NCBI RefSeq assembly: GCF_030010215.1
Contig: NZ_JASCRR010000012.1
Coordinates: forward strand, 1-64,000
Length of the DNA stretch: 64,000 nucleotides
Reading direction: 5' to 3'
Source of the DNA: Tianweitania sp. UT-5YL-CI-8
GTDB taxonomy: Bacteria; Pseudomonadota; Alphaproteobacteria; Rhizobiales; Rhizobiaceae
This document shows, piece after piece, positions 54,537 through 63,592 of this stretch. The first letter of the stretch is position 1. Each line of letters starts with the position of its first letter. The notes beneath the pieces were generated by a model that was not told the DNA's origin, made no database searches, and saw nothing but the letters and a program-made list of their open reading frames with translations. The translations under genes and the position numbers were made by a program.

Positions 54537-56075
54537 TCAAGCCACCTCCGAAGTCGTAACGCCCGTCGCGAGAACCACGATCTCGTTTTCGTTCATGTGC
54601 TCGCCGCTCACTTCGCCGACAATTGCGCCGCTACGCATGACGACGATGCGGTCGCAAATGCCGATCAGTTCCGGCATTTCGGACGAGATGACGATCACGG
54701 ATTTGCCGCTCGCTGCGAGGTCGGCAATGAATTTGTAAATCTGTTCCTTGGTGCCGATGTCGATGCCGCGCGTCGGCTCGTCGATGATGACGATGCCGGG
54801 CTTGAGCAGCATCATCTTGGCGATGAGCAGCTTCTGCTGGTTGCCGCCGGAGAGCTGTCCGGCAAGCAGGTCCTTGTTGCGCGTTCGGATGTCGAACTCG
54901 CCAATGGCGTCGTCCAGCGCGGTTTTCTCCCGCGCCGAATCGATCAGAAGGCCGCGTGCGAACTTGTTCAGCGAGGCCAGCGTGAGGTTTGTGCGCAGAT
55001 CCTGCTGCAGGAGCAGGCCCTTGCCCTTGCGGTCTTCGCTGAGATAGACGATGCCCGCCGCCATGCTGTTGCGGACAGTGCCGAAGGTTACCGGCTTGCC
55101 GTTGAGCCGCACCTTGCCGCGCCCGCTGCGCAAACCGACGACGCCTTCCATGAGTTCCGTACGGCCCGCGCCGACAAGACCCGCGAAGCCCAGGATTTCG
55201 CCTTTCTTCAGCGTGAAGGAAGCGTTTTGGGCATAGCCGGGGACATCGAAATTCTCGACTTCCAGGATGGGTGCGGTATCGCCCGGCGGCACGTGATCGG
55301 GATAGAGCTTGGAAACATCGCGGCCCACCATCAGCCGCGCCATGTCGATCGGCTCGAGCTCGGCTGCGTCGCGCGTCGCGATTAGCCTGCCGTCGCGCAG
55401 GACGGTGACGCGGTCGGCGATCTGTTTCACTTCTGGCAGGCGGTGGGAAATGTAGAGCACGGCGGCACCGCTGCGCCGGATGTCGTCGATGACCTTCAGC
55501 AGCGCATCCGTTTCAACCGGGGTGAGCGAGGCTGTCGGCTCATCGAAGATGACAATGCGATGCGGCACCAGAAGCGCGCGCGCGATCTGCACCAGTTGCC
55601 GCCGGGCAATGGACAGGCGGCCCACGGTCTGGACCGGATCGACATCGGCGCCAAGGTTGCGCACGGCTTTTGCCGCGCCGTCGTTCATGGCGCGGTCGTC
55701 AAGCACAAAGCCTTTTTTCAGCTCGCGTCCGAGATAGATGTTCTGCGCCACCGTCAGGTCAGGCGCGAGCAGGATTTCCTGATGCACCAGAACGATGCCG
55801 CGGTGCTCGGCGTCGACCGGACCGGAAAGGGCTATGGGCTCGCCATCGATGCGGATGGTGCCGCGTGTCGGCTTGAGGTGCCCCGACAGGATTTTCATCA
55901 GCGTGGACTTGCCGGCGCCGTTCTCGCCGATGATGGCGTGAACCTCGCCGGCGCGGATGTTCAGGTCGATATTCTTCAGCACCTCGATCCCGCCGAAGGC
56001 CATGGACAGGCCTTCGGACGCCATGAAAGGCGTCGGGTCACCGCTCGAAATGTGCGCTGCGGTGGCTGTGTTCAT
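54537..56075 (-). CDS. Sugar ABC transporter ATP-binding protein (RbsA/MglA-like)
   Basis: A 512-residue protein with two ABC domains. The first has Walker A GENGAGKSTL and signature LSIARRQLVQIARAL. The second has the degenerate GLVGAGRTEL in place of Walker A, as is normal in this family, and signature LSGGNQQKLLIAKM. It overlaps the preceding oxidoreductase gene by 4 bases, so transporter and catabolic genes are translationally linked. Confidence 0.94.
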   Translation of the reverse strand: MNTATAAHISSGDPTPFMASEGLSMAFGGIEVLKNIDLNIRAGEVHAIIGENGAGKSTLMKILSGHLKPTRGTIRIDGEPIALSGPVDAEHRGIVLVHQEILLAPDLTVAQNIYLGRELKKGFVLDDRAMNDGAAKAVRNLGADVDPVQTVGRLSIARRQLVQIARALLVPHRIVIFDEPTASLTPVETDALLKVIDDIRRSGAAVLYISHRLPEVKQIADRVTVLRDGRLIATRDAAELEPIDMARLMVGRDVSKLYPDHVPPGDTAPILEVENFDVPGYAQNASFTLKKGEILGFAGLVGAGRTELMEGVVGLRSGRGKVRLNGKPVTFGTVRNSMAAGIVYLSEDRKGKGLLLQQDLRTNLTLASLNKFARGLLIDSAREKTALDDAIGEFDIRTRNKDLLAGQLSGGNQQKLLIAKMMLLKPGIVIIDEPTRGIDIGTKEQIYKFIADLAASGKSVIVISSEMPELIGICDRIVVMRSGAIVGEVSGEHMNENEIVVLATGVTTSEVA

Positions 56076-57235
56076 CCCACTTTGGTCCAGACATTGCCGG
56101 CATTGGACGATTCAACGGCGGCTTCGATGAACTGCATGCCGGCAAGGCCGTCCTGCACGGTGGGATAGATCACCTCGGCATCCGGCTTGCCGCCGTCGCG
56201 CGCGGCACGGATGGCGCGCGCCGCTTCCGCATAGATGGTCGCAAAGCCTTCGAGATAGCCTTCCGGATGACCGCTCGGTACGCGGGATACCCGGGCCGCT
56301 GCCGGACCTGCGCCAGCGCCGGCGCGGGTGATCAGTTGCTTGGGTTCGCCGAAACGGGTGAACCAAAGATAGTTCGGATCGGCCTGGGTCCATTCCAGCC
56401 CACCCTTGCTGCCATAGATGCGCAGCTTGAGGCCATTTTCACTGCCGACGGCAACCTGGCTGGCCCACAGTATGCCGCGCGCTCCGCCTTTGTAGCGCAG
56501 CAGGATCTGCACATCGTCGTCGAGCGCACGGCCTTCGACAAAGGTGGACAGTTGGGCAAGGAGTTCTTCGGTTTCGAGACCCGAGACGAAGGCTGCCAGG
56601 TTGTAGGCATGAGTGCCGATGTCGCCAATGGCGCCGCCAGCACCGGAGCGCTTGGGGTCGGTGCGCCACTCGGCCTGTTTGCTATCGGAATGCTCTGTAA
56701 GCCAGTCCTGCGGATACTCGGCCTGGACAAGCCGGATGTCGCCGAGATCGCCGGCGGCGACCATGGCGCGAGCCTGCCGGATCATCGGATAGCCGGTATA
56801 GTTGTGGGTCAGAACGAACAGCTTGCCGCTCTTTTCCACCAGCGCGACCAGATCCTTGGCTTCCTCGACCGAGATGGTCATAGGCTTGTCGCAGATGACG
56901 TGGATGCCGGCTTCGAGAAAGGCCTTCGCGGCGGGCGCATGCATGTGGTTGGGCGTGACGATGGCGACCGCTTCGATGCCGTCCGGCCGCGCGGCCTCCG
57001 CCTTGGCCATCTCCTCGAACGAACCATAGGAACGGTCGGGCGCAAGGCCGAGTTCGGCGGCCGATGCCTTGGCGCGGTCGGGGTCGGATGACAGGGCGCC
57101 GGCGACCAGATCGAACTGGCCGTCGATGCGCGCGGCGATGCGGTGCACGGCGCCGATGAAGGCGCCCTGGCCGCCGCCGACCATTCCGAGGCGAATGCGG
57201 CCGGCGCTTTCCTGCTTGCTGGATTCGATGGTCAT
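56072..57235 (-). CDS. Gfo/Idh/MocA-family sugar dehydrogenase
   Basis: A 387-residue NAD(P)-dependent oxidoreductase. The Rossmann start is GMVGGGQGAFIG, the family lysine is in VICDKPMT (about residue 118), and the catalytic Asp-His pair is likely in GDIGTHAYNLA. Enzymes of this family oxidise inositols, sugars or keto-glycosides. It follows the isomerase after 9 bases and precedes the transporter, so it probably acts on the imported sugar. Confidence 0.9.
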   Translation of the reverse strand: MTIESSKQESAGRIRLGMVGGGQGAFIGAVHRIAARIDGQFDLVAGALSSDPDRAKASAAELGLAPDRSYGSFEEMAKAEAARPDGIEAVAIVTPNHMHAPAAKAFLEAGIHVICDKPMTISVEEAKDLVALVEKSGKLFVLTHNYTGYPMIRQARAMVAAGDLGDIRLVQAEYPQDWLTEHSDSKQAEWRTDPKRSGAGGAIGDIGTHAYNLAAFVSGLETEELLAQLSTFVEGRALDDDVQILLRYKGGARGILWASQVAVGSENGLKLRIYGSKGGLEWTQADPNYLWFTRFGEPKQLITRAGAGAGPAAARVSRVPSGHPEGYLEGFATIYAEAARAIRAARDGGKPDAEVIYPTVQDGLAGMQFIEAAVESSNAGNVWTKVG

Positions 57236-57244
57236 GACAGCCTC

Positions 57245-58300
57245 CTAGCCCAGGCCAAGCATCTTGCGGTTGGCGACGCCGTCGGTGCCCGCATTGGCGA
57301 AGTCATCGAAAGCATGTTCGGTAACTCGGATGATGTGGTGCTTGATGAACTCAGCACCTTCGCGCGCGCCGTCCTCGGGATGCTTGAGCGCGCATTCCCA
57401 TTCCAGCACCGCCCAACTGCCGAAGCCGTAGGCGGTGAGCTTTGAGAAGATGGAGCCGAAATCGACCTGGCCATCGCCGAGCGAACGGAAGCGACCGGCG
57501 CGGTCGACCCAGCTCTGGAACCCGCCATAGACGCCCTGGCGTCCGGTCGGGTTGAACTCGGCGTCCTTGACGTGAAACGCCTTGATGCGCTCGTGGTAGA
57601 TATCGATGTAGTCGAGATAATCGAGCTGCTGCAGGACGAAATGGGACGGATCGTAAAGCAGATTGGCGCGGGCGTGGTTGTTCACGCGCTCCAGGAACAT
57701 TTCGTAGGAGACGCCATCGTGCAGGTCTTCGCCGGGATGGATTTCGTAGCAGATATCGACGCCATGCTCGTCGGCGTAGTTGAGCAACGGCGTCCAGCGC
57801 TTGGCGAGCTCGTCGAAGGCAAGCTCGACCAGTCCCGCGGGGCGCTGCGGCCAAGGATAGACATAAGGCCAGGCGAGCGCGCCGGAGAAGGTTGCATGCG
57901 CGGTGAGGCCGAGGTGTTTGGAGGCGCGCAGGGCGCGCTTCACCTGGTCCACGGCCCAGTCGGTGCGGGCCGCAGGATTGCCGCGCACTTCGGGGGCGGC
58001 GAAGCCGTCAAAGGCTGAATCATAGGCCGGATGAACGGCGACGAGCTGGCCCTGGAGATGGGTGGATAGCTCGGTGATCTCCAGGCCGTGGGAGGCGGCG
58101 ACGCCCTTGATCTCCTCGCAATAGTCCTTGGAGTCGGAAGCCTTCTTCAGGTCGAACAACCGGGCGTCCCATGTCGGGATCTGCACGCCCTTGTAGCCGA
58201 GCGAGGAAGCCCAACCGCAGATGGCGTCGAACGAATTGAACGGTGCGGCGTCGCCTGCGAATTGCGCAAGAAAGATCGCAGGCCCTTTGATAGCCTTCAT
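57245..58300 (-). CDS. Sugar (phosphate) isomerase/epimerase, TIM-barrel family
   Basis: A 351-residue AP-endonuclease-2-like TIM barrel. Metal-site residues are expected in CYEIHPGEDLHD, LLYDPSHFVLQ, IKAFHVKDAEF and VLEWECA. It is the first gene of the operon, directed away from the LacI gene. Isomerases of this group often work with Gfo/Idh/MocA dehydrogenases in 3-keto-sugar or inositol breakdown. The exact step is not known. Confidence 0.88.
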   Translation of the reverse strand: MKAIKGPAIFLAQFAGDAAPFNSFDAICGWASSLGYKGVQIPTWDARLFDLKKASDSKDYCEEIKGVAASHGLEITELSTHLQGQLVAVHPAYDSAFDGFAAPEVRGNPAARTDWAVDQVKRALRASKHLGLTAHATFSGALAWPYVYPWPQRPAGLVELAFDELAKRWTPLLNYADEHGVDICYEIHPGEDLHDGVSYEMFLERVNNHARANLLYDPSHFVLQQLDYLDYIDIYHERIKAFHVKDAEFNPTGRQGVYGGFQSWVDRAGRFRSLGDGQVDFGSIFSKLTAYGFGSWAVLEWECALKHPEDGAREGAEFIKHHIIRVTEHAFDDFANAGTDGVANRKMLGLG

Positions 58301-58380
58301 GAAAACTCCTCCCGTAAGTCACGCATCGAGACAACAGCCACAAAACCGCGTCTCCACAGCGCGGTCTTGTCAACTCTCAA

Positions 58381-58394
58381 TGTAATCGATTACA
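58381..58394. promoter_or_regulatory. LacI-type operator in the divergent sugar-operon promoter
   Basis: TGTAATCGATTACA is a perfect 14-bp palindrome with the central CG typical of LacI-family sites. It lies between the isomerase start (58300) and the LacI start (58485), so it can control both directions. Confidence 0.75.
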
Positions 58395-58484
58395 AATACC
58401 GTTGTCCATGTCAAAACGGCGGTTGTTAGAAATTGTAGTTCCCTCATTGATCGCGGCGGGAAAGTCGCGCACAAGGGCCGGAAC

Positions 58485-59570
58485 ATGTCGGGTGCGAAGA
58501 TGGACGGCAGCCTCACCAAAATCGGCCCGAAGCCCAATCCTAAGATCAGCGATGTCGCGCGCGTGGCAGGCGTGTCGACCGCGACCGTCAGCCGGGTTCT
58601 GTCCCAACCCGACATGGTATCGGCGAAGACGCGAGACAGTGTTCTGGCGGCGGTGGCCGAGACAGGCTACCGCATCAATCTCGCCGCGCGCAATCTGCGC
58701 CGGAGGCAGAGCGGCGGCATCGTCGTTCTGGTGCCGCATTTGTCCAATCCGTTCTTTTCGCAGATACTTTCGGGTATTGCGCGGGTGGCGTCCGAGGCGG
58801 GGCTCAATGTTCTGGTGGCCGACACACGCGAGCCCGAGGGCGCCGACAGGCAGATCGCCGACTATCTGTTCAACCATCGAGCCGACGGGCTGATCGTGCT
58901 CGACGGCAATTTGCCGGAACGAATGTTCAAGGGCGCCCATAACGGCAGAGACAGGCCGCCGGTGATCTTTGCCTGCGAATGGGTGGAAGGCCACGACGAG
59001 CCGGCGGTGACGATCGACAATCGTCATGGGGCCGCGCTCGCGGTCGAGCATCTGATCGCCCTGGGGCATCGCCGGATCGGCCACATCATGGGGCCGCGCG
59101 ACAACATCCTGACTCGCCAGCGCGCCGATGGCGTGCGCGATGCGCTTTCTGCCGCAGGACTGGAGGCGGACGAACGCTGGTTTTTGGACGGCGATTTCAC
59201 GCTTGCTTCCGGCATCGCTGCCGCCCCGCACTGGCTGGCGCTGAACGAGCGGCCAACGGCCGTATTCTGTTCGAGCGACGCCATGGCCTGCGGCTTCATG
59301 TCGGAACTGAACCGGCACGGCGTACAGGTGCCGGGTGACGTTTCGGTGGTCGGCTTCGACGACATCGAAATTTCCGAACACTTCATTCCGGCGCTGACCA
59401 CGATCCGCCAGCCGCGCGGAGCCATTGGCGAGGTGGCGGCCGGAATGCTTCTCGACCTCATGCGTGGACAGGACAAGAACGGAAAGCCGGCGGGAAGCGG
59501 AAGCCGCACCCTGCCAATCGAGCTGATCGTGCGCGGCAGTACGGCGGCGCCCAATCCCTCCCGAACCTGA
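58485..59570 (+). CDS. LacI-family transcriptional regulator (sugar operon)
   Basis: A 361-residue repressor. The N-terminal HTH is ISDVARVAGVSTATVSRVLS with the hinge-helix region LAARNLRR, and the rest is a periplasmic-binding-like effector domain (IVVLVPHLSNPFFSQIL, then VFCSSDAMACGFM). It is divergent from the five-gene sugar operon and shares the intergenic operator with it. ATG 58500 is an alternative start. Confidence 0.94.
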   Translation: MSGAKMDGSLTKIGPKPNPKISDVARVAGVSTATVSRVLSQPDMVSAKTRDSVLAAVAETGYRINLAARNLRRRQSGGIVVLVPHLSNPFFSQILSGIARVASEAGLNVLVADTREPEGADRQIADYLFNHRADGLIVLDGNLPERMFKGAHNGRDRPPVIFACEWVEGHDEPAVTIDNRHGAALAVEHLIALGHRRIGHIMGPRDNILTRQRADGVRDALSAAGLEADERWFLDGDFTLASGIAAAPHWLALNERPTAVFCSSDAMACGFMSELNRHGVQVPGDVSVVGFDDIEISEHFIPALTTIRQPRGAIGEVAAGMLLDLMRGQDKNGKPAGSGSRTLPIELIVRGSTAAPNPSRT

Positions 59571-59615
59571 CCTGTCTTTCACGCTGCGCACGGCTCCTCC
59601 CAAAGCATCGACGAT

Positions 59616-59655
59616 GGAGCCGGAAAGGCGGGATACCGCCTCTCCGGCTCCTGTT
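59616..59655 (+). terminator. Terminator of the lacI-type gene, at the xylA convergence
   Basis: A 16-bp stem with one mismatch (GGAGCCGGA and AGGCGG arms, GATA loop) is followed by TGTTTT on the plus strand. It ends just before the xylA stop. Confidence 0.82.
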
Positions 59656-59656
59656 T

Positions 59657-60967
59657 TCAGACGTAGCGGTTGACGATATTCTCGAGATACTCCTGCTTGC
59701 CGGACTTCGGCTGCGGCTCGATATTCTCGGCCGTGACGCGCGCTGCGACCTCTTCTAGGGTCCGCTTGCCAGCCAGGATCGCCTTGGCTTCCGCCGACTG
59801 CCAGCCGGCGTAGCGTGCCTCCAGCGGGCCGGACAAAGCCTTATCCTCGATCATGCGTGCCGCAGCCTTCAGGCCGCGCGCGCAAGCGTCCATGCCGCCG
59901 ATATGGCCGATCAGCAGGTCCTCCGGATCGAGCGACTGGCGGCGCAACTTGGCGTCGAAATTGGTGCCGCCGGTGGTGAAGCCGCCAGCGCGCAGCACTT
60001 CGTAATAGGCGAGCGTCATTTCCGGCACGTTGTTGGGAAACTGATCGGTATCCCAGCCCGACTGGTAGTCGTTGCGGTTCATGTCGATGGAACCGAAGAT
60101 GCCCAGCGCGCTGGCGAGCGCCAGCTCATGCTCGAAGGAGTGGCCGGCGAGGATGGCGTGGCCCTGTTCGATATTGACCTTGACCTCGTTCTCGAGCCCG
60201 AAATCCTTGAGGAAGCCATAAACCGTGGCGACGTCGTAATCATACTGGTGCTTGGTCGGCTCCTGCGGCTTGGGCTCGATGAGGATCGTGCCCTTGAAGC
60301 CGATCTTCTTGGCGTAATCGACTGTCATCGACAGGAAGCGGCCGGCTTGCTGGCGTTCGCGCTTCATGTCGGTGTTGAGAAGAGTCTCATAGCCTTCGCG
60401 ACCGCCCCAAAGCACATAGTTCTCGCCGCCGAGCTGCTTGGTGACGTCGATGCAGTGCTTCACCGTGGCGGCTGCATAGGCGAAGACGTCCGGATCGGGA
60501 TTGGTCGCCGCGCCCGCCATGTAGCGGCGGTTGGAGAACAGGTTGGCCGTACCCCAGAGCAGCTTGACACCGCTTTCCTTCATCTTGCCTTCGAAATATT
60601 CGGCGATGACGTCCAGGCGCTGCGCGCTCTCGGAGAAGGTCTTGCCCTCGGGGCGAACATCGGCATCGTGGAAGCAGAAATACGGGACGCCGAGCAGCGA
60701 AAACAGATCGAAGGCGACATCGGCCTTGACGCGGGCGTCGTCCATGCTGTCGCCGAACCAGGGACGGTCGAATGTCTGGCCGCCGAACGGATCGCCGCCC
60801 GGCCACGCGAAGGTGTGCCAGTAGGCGACGGCAAAGCGCAGATGCTCTTCCATCGTCTTGCCCAGAACGACCTCGTCGGCCTTGTAATGGCGGTAGGCTA
60901 AGGGATTGACTGAATCCGGCCCTTCATAGGTGACCGGTTTGATGTCGCCGAAGAAACCTGTGCTCAT
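59657..60967 (-). CDS. xylA: Xylose isomerase
   Basis: A 436-residue enzyme interconverting D-xylose and D-xylulose. Active-site residues are visible: the catalytic His-Asp in [12 protein letters not shown], the metal Glu/Lys in [15 protein letters not shown], and the later metal carboxylates in [20 protein letters not shown]. The start at 60967 (MSTGFFGDI) is usual for the family. A xylulokinase gene is not adjacent. A LacI regulator gene lies directly upstream on the same strand, with an operator-like site between. Confidence 0.97.
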   Translation of the reverse strand: MSTGFFGDIKPVTYEGPDSVNPLAYRHYKADEVVLGKTMEEHLRFAVAYWHTFAWPGGDPFGGQTFDRPWFGDSMDDARVKADVAFDLFSLLGVPYFCFHDADVRPEGKTFSESAQRLDVIAEYFEGKMKESGVKLLWGTANLFSNRRYMAGAATNPDPDVFAYAAATVKHCIDVTKQLGGENYVLWGGREGYETLLNTDMKRERQQAGRFLSMTVDYAKKIGFKGTILIEPKPQEPTKHQYDYDVATVYGFLKDFGLENEVKVNIEQGHAILAGHSFEHELALASALGIFGSIDMNRNDYQSGWDTDQFPNNVPEMTLAYYEVLRAGGFTTGGTNFDAKLRRQSLDPEDLLIGHIGGMDACARGLKAAARMIEDKALSGPLEARYAGWQSAEAKAILAGKRTLEEVAARVTAENIEPQPKSGKQEYLENIVNRYV

Positions 60968-61031
60968 GTTGAAGCGTCCAATTCTTGAAATGCCAGGGAG
61001 GGGATGGAAAGGGACAAAGCTGCACAAAATT

Positions 61032-61049
61032 TTGAGCTACGTACGTCAA
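61032..61049. promoter_or_regulatory. Operator-like site upstream of xylA
   Basis: TTGAGCTACGTACGTCAA is an imperfect 18-bp palindrome (14 of 18 positions symmetric) centred on CG, 65 bases before xylA. It shares the core TGAG-S-TACGTA with the site at 62139. Confidence 0.6.
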
Positions 61050-61076
61050 TTCTTGCTCTGGGGTCGAGAGATGTCG

Positions 61077-62102
61077 TCACGGCAGATTGTCCCTCAGATA
61101 AATCTCGATGCGAATGCTCTCCTGCCCATCGATCACCGCGGTACCGTCGATGCGGGCCTGAAGGATACGGACGGCGCTTCGCACCTCATGGCCGGCATCC
61201 TGATTGATCACCGCGTCGAAAAGACCGTCCCGCAGGGCGCGACGAGAGTGATCGGAGAGTTCGTGCGCGATGACCGTCAATTCGGCATGGGCGGGATCGG
61301 CGGACAGCACGTCGATGAGGCCGCGATTGCCGGCGCCCATATTGTAGATACCGACGATCTCGGGCTCACCGGTCAGGCAGGCGGCAACGGCTTCCCGCGC
61401 GGTGGCGTCGTCGTCGCGACCTTCGATGACGGGCAGGCAGGTGAGATTGGGAAACTCCGCCGCGATGACCTGCTCGAACCCCATGCGGCGCTCGACGTGG
61501 TCGCGCACCAGCATGGACCCGGCGACCAGCGCGATTTTGCCGGGCCTGCGACCGACAAAGCGACCCATAAGGGTTGCCGCGGTGCGGCCCGCTGCCACAT
61601 TGTCGACGCCGACATAGTCTCCGCGCTTGAACGCTGGGGCATCGGAAACCAGTGTGACGACATGCACATTCTCGCGATGCAGGCGTGCCAGAGCCTCGCG
61701 AACCATGGGGGATTCTGTTGCGACAACAGCCACACCGGAGATCATTTTGCTGTCGATGCTTTCCAGGGCGCGCGCCAGAGCGGCGCCATCGAAGGCTGGC
61801 ACCTTGAGTACGGTGATGTCGGTGCGGTTGAGCGCAGAGCGCAGCTTCACCTGCTCCAACTCGCTCTCCAGCCGTCGCATGAAGCTGTTGGGGCCATCGG
61901 GGATGATGAAGACGAGGCGATAGATGCGCTGCTTGGCGAGGTTCGCCGCCGACATGTCACGGACATAGCCGAGCCGCGAAATGGCGGCCTCTACCTTCGC
62001 AACGGTCGCGCTGCGCACACCCGCACGGCGGTTCAGCACGCGGTCGACCGTGGCAAGGCTGACGCCTGCCGCTTCGGCGACATCATGAACGGTTGGACGC
62101 AC
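61077..62102 (-). CDS. LacI-family transcriptional regulator (xylose, probable)
   Basis: A 341-residue regulator with an N-terminal HTH (VHDVAEAAGVSLATVDRVLN) and a sugar-binding effector domain (RLVFIIPDGPNSFMRRLE, then IVGIYNMGAGNRGLI). The effector part resembles the ribose/xylose-binding branch. It is transcribed toward xylA with a 109-base gap. The two TACGTA-centred sites, one before each gene, suggest it controls both; its sugar is inferred from xylA only. Confidence 0.9.
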   Translation of the reverse strand: MRPTVHDVAEAAGVSLATVDRVLNRRAGVRSATVAKVEAAISRLGYVRDMSAANLAKQRIYRLVFIIPDGPNSFMRRLESELEQVKLRSALNRTDITVLKVPAFDGAALARALESIDSKMISGVAVVATESPMVREALARLHRENVHVVTLVSDAPAFKRGDYVGVDNVAAGRTAATLMGRFVGRRPGKIALVAGSMLVRDHVERRMGFEQVIAAEFPNLTCLPVIEGRDDDATAREAVAACLTGEPEIVGIYNMGAGNRGLIDVLSADPAHAELTVIAHELSDHSRRALRDGLFDAVINQDAGHEVRSAVRILQARIDGTAVIDGQESIRIEIYLRDNLP

Positions 62103-62438
62103 GGAAAACTCCTCTTGCCAACAGGATTATCGCAAAATCTGAGGTACGTAAATCGAAAATAAGAGGGATGCAGAGGTTGGATTGGCTCGAATAAAAATTG
62201 CGCGCCTGGCTAACTTCAGGAAAATCCATTTCGAGAAAGCAGGTGAATAAGCAATCGACAAAGTCTACTGATTTTATAGACTGACCCCATTCGGCTGCTT
62301 GATCGCGGCATGGCGGGAGGAGAACTGTACAGCTAACATCGGGATGCGTTGACCTAACGAGGATGCCTCATTCCCAGCCTGTCGGCTCCTCTCAACAGCA
62401 TGTCCTATTCAATGCGACTTAACGAAGGAGAGAATGCG
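62103..62438. other. Intergenic region between the LacI and luciferase-like monooxygenase genes
   Basis: No gene is seen in these 336 bases. The left end holds the operator-like site 62139-62156. An AT-rich hairpin AGTCTA/TAGACT lies at 62262-62282. GGAGAG lies 6 bases before the chosen start at 62439, after two weaker upstream ATG codons (62400, 62412). Confidence 0.5.
62139..62156. promoter_or_regulatory. Operator-like site upstream of the xylose LacI gene
   Basis: CTGAGGTACGTAAATCGA shares the TGAG-S-TACGTA-x2-TC core with the site before xylA. It lies 37 bases upstream of the regulator start, fitting autoregulation. Confidence 0.55.
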
Positions 62439-63389
62439 ATGTCCGTCGAGTTCACTTTCGTACCGCAAGACCACGAGGCAGAGACCGCCGCGTCGTCGCC
62501 CGGAGCTTTCTTTTTCGACCCCGCCGCAACTCGGATCACGCTGTCCCGTGCCGCGGAAGCCGGTTTTCATCAGGTTCTCATCGACGACAGTGTAGGCGTC
62601 CTGGGCAATATTGATCTGGCCGGTACGGTAGGCCGGATTGCTACGGTAGGCCGGATTGCCTACCCGCTCGGCGTCTTACTGACGCACTGGGCGGGCGCTC
62701 TGTCGCCGGTCGTCGCGGCAAACACCCTGGCTGGACTCGATGCAAAGCTGGGCGGCAACCTGTCGCTCCGCATCCTCGGCGATGGAGGCGACGAGGGCCA
62801 AGCCGATGAGGCGGCTTCGCTTCGCCATGCCGCAGCATGGCAGCGGACCGACGAATATCTGACCCTTCTCAGGCAACTCTGGTCGAACGCCTCGCCGCTC
62901 GACCATGAGGGGCGGTTTTACAGCGTCCAAGCCGGTGCGCTCGATCGGGGCGGCGGACAGCCTCTGGATATACCCATCCGCATGAGCGGCCTTTCAGGGA
63001 CGGCGCTGCATGTGGCTGGCCGTCATGCCGACATGTTCGAACTCTCGGCCGGCTCGATTACCGAGGCCAAGCTTCTGATCGAACGGATCCGCGAGGCGGG
63101 TGCGCGCCACGGACGAGCCGACAAGATAGGTTTTGCGCTGCGCATCCACGTCTCAGATCGCAAGTTTGAGACTGAGCAGGGTTCGCACGCTTCCGCAGGT
63201 CGTTCGGCTCTTTCGCTGTTGCCCTATATCGATGCCGGTGTTTCGGAATTCATGGTCTCCGGCATTTCGGGAGAGACGTCGTTTGAAAGATTCAGCCAAT
63301 GGATCGCACCGCTTCAGCGTTCCTGGCGTTCTGAAAGGCTGGCCAATACTGGGGCGACGCCATTCTCCGCAGTTCGGCTGCGGCTTTAA
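62439..63389 (+). CDS. Luciferase-like (LLM class) flavin-dependent monooxygenase
   Basis: A 316-residue TIM-barrel protein resembling alkanesulfonate monooxygenase-type enzymes (SsuD group): FDPAATRITLSRAAEAGFHQVLIDD, RTDEYLTLLRQLW and HEGRFYSVQAG. These enzymes use reduced flavin from a partner reductase. ATG 62439 has GGAGAG upstream. An 18-bp tandem duplication (62624-62659) repeats TVGRIA at about residues 63-74, inside a conserved region, so activity may be altered. No reductase or transporter gene adjoins in the window. Confidence 0.83.
   Translation: MSVEFTFVPQDHEAETAASSPGAFFFDPAATRITLSRAAEAGFHQVLIDDSVGVLGNIDLAGTVGRIATVGRIAYPLGVLLTHWAGALSPVVAANTLAGLDAKLGGNLSLRILGDGGDEGQADEAASLRHAAAWQRTDEYLTLLRQLWSNASPLDHEGRFYSVQAGALDRGGGQPLDIPIRMSGLSGTALHVAGRHADMFELSAGSITEAKLLIERIREAGARHGRADKIGFALRIHVSDRKFETEQGSHASAGRSALSLLPYIDAGVSEFMVSGISGETSFERFSQWIAPLQRSWRSERLANTGATPFSAVRLRL
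62624..62659 (+). repeat. 18-bp perfect tandem duplication inside the LLM monooxygenase gene
   Basis: TACGGTAGGCCGGATTGC occurs twice without a gap and adds six residues (TVGRIA) in frame. The identity of the copies indicates a recent event. Confidence 0.95.
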
Positions 63390-63416
63390 AACCGGTTCAG
63401 AGCATGCAAGCAACAG

Positions 63417-63445
63417 AAGGCGCGGCAAAAATCTTGCCGCGCCTT
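63417..63445 (+). terminator. Hairpin after the LLM monooxygenase gene
   Basis: A perfect 12-bp inverted repeat, AAGGCGCGGCAA with TTGCCGCGCCTT, around a 5-base loop. The T run is short (TTACTT), so termination may be weak. Confidence 0.65.
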
Positions 63446-63592
63446 ACTTGGCAGTTGAACACCGTCAAGTGACGCTTTACCAGTTTGCCCTATTCTTCCA
63501 ATCCTGCTCTATGGCTTGAAGGTCCTTCATGTCGATGCAGGATCTTATCTCGGGTGGTTTTCACCCCCCGAGAGGGTGCATTGGGATGGCGG

